The translations under genes and the position numbers were made by a program. Shown here piece after piece: positions 60,182 to 64,000 of a stretch of 64,000 bases of DNA; position 1 is the first letter of the stretch; each line of letters opens with the position of its first letter. The stretch is from Nocardia higoensis. GTDB lineage: Bacteria; Actinomycetota; Actinomycetes; Mycobacteriales; Mycobacteriaceae. The DNA is taken from NCBI RefSeq assembly GCF_015477835.1, contig NZ_JADLQN010000005.1, forward strand, positions 124,001 through 188,000. The letters run 5' to 3'. The notes beneath the pieces were generated by a model. That model saw only the letters and a list, made by a program, of their open reading frames with translations. It was not told the origin of the DNA and made no database searches.

Positions 60182-60220
60182 CGTCCACAGGTACCACAGA
60201 AACGCGGCCCGTCAGGCCGA

Positions 60221-60934
60221 TCAACGGATGTGCGCGAGCCTCAGCAGATGCTGGGCGAAATCCTCGTCGGAGGCGGGGGTGAGGATCAGGTCGTGCGAGG
60301 TGGTGAGCAGGTAGCGGCCGTCGCCGGCGACGTCGAGCCAGCTGCAGTGCCGGGTCGGCGGCGACATCGGGTTCTCCGGATCGACGGTGACGGTGATGAA
60401 ACCGCGCCCGTCCAGCGGCTTGCGCAGGGTGTTGCGGAATCGCTCGGGGCCGTCGCCGGGCGGCGCGCCCTTGGTCAGCTCGCCGAGCACCATGTCGCGC
60501 GGCTCCCGCATGGTGCCGAGCCTGCCCGGCTGGGCCGAGCCGATCGCCTGCACCAGGCGCGCGCCCAGCGTGCGGGCGTGGCACATGAGCACCGTCATCT
60601 TCTCGGGGCTCGCGATCAGGATGCTCGCGTGGTGGTGGACCACGGCGGCGAAGATCAGCACACGGTTCTCGCCGCTGCCGTTGCGTCCGGGGAAGGTCCG
60701 TTCGCCGGAGACGGTGACGGTGGTGGCGTCGTTGCGGGCGCACAACATCAGCGCGGCCGCGAGGTCGGGATCGGCCTGCCGGGCGAAACGCTGCGGCAGC
60801 CGCAGCGCCGCGTGCTCGGCCTCCGTGCGCACCAGCGAGGCGGGCATCATGTTCACCGGATACGGCCTGCGGTCCAGGTTCGTTTCGCTTTCCCAGACGT
60901 GGGTGAACTCGTCCGGAGTGAGGACCCATCTCAC
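60221..60934 (-). CDS. EspG family ESX secretion chaperone
   Basis: 237 residues. EspG layout: WVLTPDEFTHVWESETNLDRRPYPV at the start, a central five-strand sheet (VTVSGERTFPGRNG, ILIASPEKMTVLM) and a C-terminal strand-helix (GRYLLTTSHDLILTPASDEDFAQHL, split). EspG proteins bind PE-PPE substrates in the cytosol and hand them to a type VII secretion system. The start overlaps the stop of the PPE-like gene (ATGA), the usual substrate-chaperone pairing. Confidence 0.85.
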   Translation of the reverse strand: MRWVLTPDEFTHVWESETNLDRRPYPVNMMPASLVRTEAEHAALRLPQRFARQADPDLAAALMLCARNDATTVTVSGERTFPGRNGSGENRVLIFAAVVHHHASILIASPEKMTVLMCHARTLGARLVQAIGSAQPGRLGTMREPRDMVLGELTKGAPPGDGPERFRNTLRKPLDGRGFITVTVDPENPMSPPTRHCSWLDVAGDGRYLLTTSHDLILTPASDEDFAQHLLRLAHIR

Positions 60935-61578
60935 CGTGCGGCGCTCCCACCCGCCGGGCCTGGATCGGGTGGTCCGAACCGGGGCACCCGGTCACCGGTG
61001 GCGGGCATGGTGGGCGAGTAGACGTAGGTCATGATGTCGCGCACGTCGGCCTCGACCTCGGCGGCGGCGCGTTCGTGCTGCATCCGCCGCCGTCCGCCCA
61101 GCACGACCTCGGCCACCGGATCGGCGAGCGGGACGTAGCGGGCGGGCGGCGGGATGGCGGCCCGGATGGTCTGTGCCACATCGCGATCGAGCTCGATCAA
61201 CCGTTGCACCGTGCGGCACACCTCGTGCGCCTGGGTGCCGAGGGTGACGAACGAGCGGGTCGCCCGGCTCGCGGCCTCGGCGGAACTGCCCGACCAGCGG
61301 GCGAATTCGCGGGCGGTGGCATCGGCGAAGGTCTGGAACGCCTCGGCGAGGGTGTCGGCGCCGGTGCGCCATGCCTCGGCGGTCTCGCCCAGGGCGGCGG
61401 GGTCGAGGGCCTCGCGCACCTGCTGCCAGATCTCGGCGTGGGTGTAGGCGGCGAACCGCTCGCGCTCCGGAGCGTAGGCGGGTTCTGTTCCCGCGCCCGA
61501 GGTCTCGGCGGCGTCGGCCAGCGCGCGGCCACGCGCGAGAATCTCTTCGGCGGCGGCTCTGGCGTCGGGGTCGGCCAT
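60931..61578 (-). CDS. PPE/WXG-like ESX substrate candidate
   Basis: 215 residues from ATG 61578, mostly helical and Ala-rich, with the segment AFARWSGSSAEAASRATRSF-like helix (containing RWSG, cf. WXG turn), and a C-terminal YVYSPTMPATGDRVPRFGPPDPG. Length, helical pairs and coupling to EspG suggest a PPE-like type VII secretion partner. Classical PPE N-terminal sequence is not present, so the assignment is by context. Confidence 0.7.
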   Translation of the reverse strand: MADPDARAAAEEILARGRALADAAETSGAGTEPAYAPERERFAAYTHAEIWQQVREALDPAALGETAEAWRTGADTLAEAFQTFADATAREFARWSGSSAEAASRATRSFVTLGTQAHEVCRTVQRLIELDRDVAQTIRAAIPPPARYVPLADPVAEVVLGGRRRMQHERAAAEVEADVRDIMTYVYSPTMPATGDRVPRFGPPDPGPAGGSAAR

Positions 61579-61582
61579 CGGA

Positions 61583-61765
61583 TCACCGCGCCGTCGAGAG
61601 GCGTCGCGCGCCGATCGCCGCGTACCCGGCGTTCGTGGCCGCGTCGCTGTGGTCCGGCGCGAGGGTGTGGTCTGCCGAGACACCCGCGCGACGGGTGGCG
61701 CGTTCGCGACCGGTGGCGCGGTGACGGTACGGCGCCGATCGCACGGCCGCGGGCGCGCGGTTCAT
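61583..61765 (-). CDS. small hypothetical protein in ESX-like operon
   Basis: 60 residues, Arg/Ala-rich with a C-terminal DAATNAGYAAIGARRL. Its ATG overlaps the upstream gene's stop in ATGA and its stop is 4 nt from the next start, which favours translation, but composition alone does not prove it is a gene. Confidence 0.4.
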   Translation of the reverse strand: MNRAPAAVRSAPYRHRATGRERATRRAGVSADHTLAPDHSDAATNAGYAAIGARRLSTAR

Positions 61766-62151
61766 CGCTGGTCCAGATAGTCGGCGACCGCCAGCAGGGC
61801 GTCGCGATGGGCGGCTTCGGCTTCGGCCAGGCGCTGGCCCGCGGCGAGATAGGCGGCCTTGAACAGCAGGGCTGTCTCCTGGAAGGCCGCGACGGTGGCG
61901 CGTAACTGGGTGCCCTTGTGCGCGAAGCCCGCGCTGAGCGCACGGCCGGTGGGCAGATCGGGGAAGCCGGTCACCGTGCTCGCGGCATCGCCCGCGGTGA
62001 GCGCGGCGCCGAGATCCTCGACCAGCTTGTCGCAGGCGGCGGCGAGATTCACCGCGACATCCGGGGCGAGTTCGAAACGCTCACTTCCGGTTCCGCTCAC
62101 CGCCGCCGCGTACAGCCCCCTGGCCAGCCCTTGTCCGGTATCCGGCACCAT
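61762..62151 (-). CDS. WXG100/PE-like small helical protein
   Basis: 129 residues, two long amphipathic helices: APDVAVNLAAACDKLVEDLGAAL and ALSAGFAHKGTQLRATVAAF running into KAAYLAAGQRLAEAEAAHRDALL. This helical hairpin-like layout and the operon with EspG suggest an ESX-associated secreted or partner protein. No signal peptide. It is the first gene of the four-gene minus-strand operon. Confidence 0.7.
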   Translation of the reverse strand: MVPDTGQGLARGLYAAAVSGTGSERFELAPDVAVNLAAACDKLVEDLGAALTAGDAASTVTGFPDLPTGRALSAGFAHKGTQLRATVAAFQETALLFKAAYLAAGQRLAEAEAAHRDALLAVADYLDQR

Positions 62152-62293
62152 CCGCCTCGCCCCCCTCGCCTCGGGTCCAACCGCCTACCGGTGGGGACTC
62201 TAGCGGCGGGCGCGGGTGGTGCGGGGCAGGTCCAGGGGCGATTGTGAGCGGACGCACGCGAATTCGCGCTCGCCCGCGCACCCCGATGCGGTC

Positions 62294-63574
62294 TCAGGCG
62301 GGTTCGACTTCGATGGTCATGCCCGCCGCGCGCAGCCGGTCGGTGAGCGCGTCACCGACGGCGGCGGCCGGGGTGAGCACGCCCGCGATCTGCGGCAGGT
62401 CGTCGAAGGCCAGCGCCAGGCCGGTCTCGCCGATCATGACGGCGGTGGCCTGATAGCCGGGGTCGCCCGTGCCCGCGAAGGTGGCCAGGTACGTCGCCCC
62501 GGAGGTGGTGTGCGCGACGGTCTTCATGCTGAACCAGCCGGTGCGCCTGGTCTGCTCGCTGGGGCCGGTACCCGGTGCGGGCAGCACCTTGTCGAGCAGC
62601 TTGCGCCCGAGCGACACCCGCGACAGCGACGCGAGAACGCCGACACCGACCAGCGAGCCGCCGCTGATCGCACCCGCGATGACCGGCGCCAGCGTCGAGG
62701 AGCCCGCGCTCATCACCTCGCGGTAGCGGAAATTCTTGCCGTACACCCAGCCCAGCAGGCCGTTGCTCCGCCGCACGATCCTGGTGTTGTGGGCGGCCAT
62801 CACGAAGGTGCCGACCCAGCCGTCCAGACTGGGATGGATGTCGCTCGCGCGCCCGAGCGCCTGATCGGACAGCTTGCCGACCTCGGGCTCACGGGCCCGA
62901 TCCGGGCTCAGACCGTACGGATCGCCGAGCACCTTCATCTTCGAAGGGTCCTGCGCCACCGCTTCCATCACCGCACGCATGGAATCGATGGTGCCGCCGC
63001 TGACGCCGCCCTTGGCCGCGGCCACCAGGGTGACGTCGGTGAGCTCGCCCGTATTGTCGGCGACGGAGCGGCGGTAGAGCTGGTAGACGCTCAGATCCGA
63101 GGGCACCGAGTCGTAGCCGCAGGAGGTCAGGATCTTCGCTCCGGTCCTGGCGGCGGTGTCGTGCCAGGTGTCGATGGCCTCGCGGATGAACAGCGGCTCA
63201 CCGGTCAGGTCGGCGTAGTGGGTGCCCGTCTTGGCGCACGCCTCGACCATCGGCATGCCGTAGCGCAGGTACGGCCCGACCGTGGTGATGACGGCCTTGG
63301 TGCGCGCGGCCAGGGCGTCGAGCGCGGCCTGGTCGGCGATATCGGCCACCACCAGCGCCCAGTCCTTCGCACCGGGGCCGAGTTCTTCCTTGACCAGCGC
63401 GAGCTTGGCCGCCGAGCGGCCCGCCAGCGCGATCCGGGCGCCGGCGGGAGCCGCGCCGAGCAGATACTCGGCGATGATCTTGCCGACGTATCCGGTGGCG
63501 CCGAACACCGTGACATCGAATTCGCGGGGCGGTGTCGATTCCGGGATCTGTGTCATGTCCGGGGTCTGTGTCAT
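62294..63574 (-). CDS. saccharopine dehydrogenase-like / trans-acting enoyl reductase family
   Basis: 426 residues from ATG 63574 (ATG 63601 possible). Rossmann-type NAD(P) site FDVTVFGATGYVGKIIAEYLL, GARIALAGRSAAKLALV, then VITTVGPYLRYGMPMVEAC and SCGYDSVPSDLSVYQL. This is the mycobacterial family that contains the trans-acting enoyl reductase of phthiocerol lipid synthesis and several uncharacterised paralogues. The C-terminal half has a hydrophobic SGGSLVGVGVLASLSRVS stretch. A role in lipid modification is likely; true saccharopine dehydrogenase activity is not. Confidence 0.87.
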   Translation of the reverse strand: MTQTPDMTQIPESTPPREFDVTVFGATGYVGKIIAEYLLGAAPAGARIALAGRSAAKLALVKEELGPGAKDWALVVADIADQAALDALAARTKAVITTVGPYLRYGMPMVEACAKTGTHYADLTGEPLFIREAIDTWHDTAARTGAKILTSCGYDSVPSDLSVYQLYRRSVADNTGELTDVTLVAAAKGGVSGGTIDSMRAVMEAVAQDPSKMKVLGDPYGLSPDRAREPEVGKLSDQALGRASDIHPSLDGWVGTFVMAAHNTRIVRRSNGLLGWVYGKNFRYREVMSAGSSTLAPVIAGAISGGSLVGVGVLASLSRVSLGRKLLDKVLPAPGTGPSEQTRRTGWFSMKTVAHTTSGATYLATFAGTGDPGYQATAVMIGETGLALAFDDLPQIAGVLTPAAAVGDALTDRLRAAGMTIEVEPA

Positions 63575-63597
63575 GACTGCCTGCCACTCCTGATTGA

Positions 63598-64000
63598 TCA
63601 TCGTCGGGGCGCGTGGCCTGCCGACGCTTGTCGTTTCTGCGGTGAAAGGTGTTCTTCGCGCCAGCGGCGGTGGGCTCTGCCCAGATCGGTCACCGGCTCT
63701 TCGTCGTAGAGCCATTCCCTGGCGATGCGATGCCAATTCGCGGTGGTGCGCAATTGGCCGAGCATGCCGAAGGTGAGGAAATCCGCGCGCCGGGAGAACA
63801 GATGCTCCGGCGGCAGATTCTGTTGTTTCATGCCCGCGAATTCGCTCGCGCGCGGATCGACGGCGAGCAGGAAAGCGCCACTGGCCAATTCGGGGGTGAT
63901 GGTGAGCTCTTCGTCCACCAGACACCATTCCGACGCCGACAGCACGTATTCCAGACTCTCCTCGGCCCCGATCTCCTCGGGGGAATCGATCACACCGTGC
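63598..64000 (-). CDS. hypothetical protein, N-terminus beyond window
   Basis: The frame is open to the last base, so the gene starts outside the window; GTG 63993 is only the first internal start. At least 133 residues seen: acidic, with LSASEWCLVDEELTITPELASGAFLLAV and a C-terminal RTTANWHRIAREWLYDEEPVTDL followed by a basic tail. No family recognised. Probably upstream in the same operon as the saccharopine-dehydrogenase-like gene (24 nt to ATG 63574). Confidence 0.7.
   Translation of the reverse strand, partial: HGVIDSPEEIGAEESLEYVLSASEWCLVDEELTITPELASGAFLLAVDPRASEFAGMKQQNLPPEHLFSRRADFLTFGMLGQLRTTANWHRIAREWLYDEEPVTDLGRAHRRWREEHLSPQKRQASAGHAPRR

Noticed and set aside
1..64000. tRNA, rRNA or intact transposase genes
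   Set aside because: Looked for conserved tRNA arms, transposase motifs and flanking inverted repeats; none convincing.

Overview
The DNA is GC-rich throughout, with strong G/C preference at third codon positions, many GTG/TTG starts and dense 1-17 nt gene overlaps. Together with a RamB-type regulator, EspG/PPE-like proteins, a VKOR-DsbA pair, DUF3349 and a pitA-linked membrane protein, this points to a mycolic-acid actinomycete, most likely Nocardia (Rhodococcus-like relatives are possible). As recalled, the gene order follows the M. tuberculosis Rv0457c-Rv0468 neighbourhood: prolyl oligopeptidase (794-2839), lpd (4141-5544), an Rv0464c-like AhpD-fold protein (11551-12114), ramB (23798-25204), aceA (48182-49471), fadB2 (49678-50547). 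Large blocks of other genes sit between these markers.

Layout: 1-5.5 kb holds housekeeping hydrolases and dihydrolipoyl dehydrogenase. 5.6-11.1 kb is an accessory stretch: a small Cys-rich membrane protein, an HTH-methylase-specificity fusion, a NodB deacetylase, a frameshifted hsdR scrap, two small unknown genes, a decayed ABC-ATPase and a VOC protein. 11.5-17.8 kb carries the AhpD-like protein, a NERD/proline-rich membrane protein, a TetR gene running into scrambled mce debris, a toxin-antitoxin pair, an ABM monooxygenase and a DUF1353 membrane protein. 17.8-23.6 kb is the urea ABC transporter operon urtABCDE with a GntR gene at its end. 23.8-31.8 kb holds ramB, ligB, pitA-membrane protein-DUF3349, a PfkB kinase, and xdhC with a MocA-like protein.

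31.9-45.8 kb is a purine-degradation region: UraD-UraH fusion, urate oxidase, 8-oxoguanine/guanine deaminase, two-gene xanthine dehydrogenase and a DUF6986 lyase-like protein. It is split by a block (35.2-40.3 kb) of two DHA2 exporters, a truncated TetR gene, an MpaB-like oxygenase and an FMN reductase. With the urea importer this suggests nitrogen scavenging: purines to urate to allantoin, plus urea uptake. 46.5-54.5 kb carries a secreted lipase, aceA-fadB2 (glyoxylate shunt and beta-oxidation, probably RamB-controlled), a MetE homologue without its zinc site, and an AI-2E family permease. 54.6-64 kb has an alcohol dehydrogenase, an HtrA-like protease, VKOR-DsbA, a LexA-family repressor, PPK2, a small EspG/PPE-like operon, a saccharopine-dehydrogenase-like protein and one gene cut by the window end.

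Most notable: the MetE homologue at 50736-53045 has lost three of four zinc ligands and a conserved active-site histidine. Others are the mce mosaic after the TetR gene, the solitary methylase-specificity fusion with an hsdR relic nearby, and several unassigned operator-like palindromes. No tRNA, rRNA, CRISPR array or intact insertion sequence was seen. All family assignments are from reading the sequence; no database search was run.
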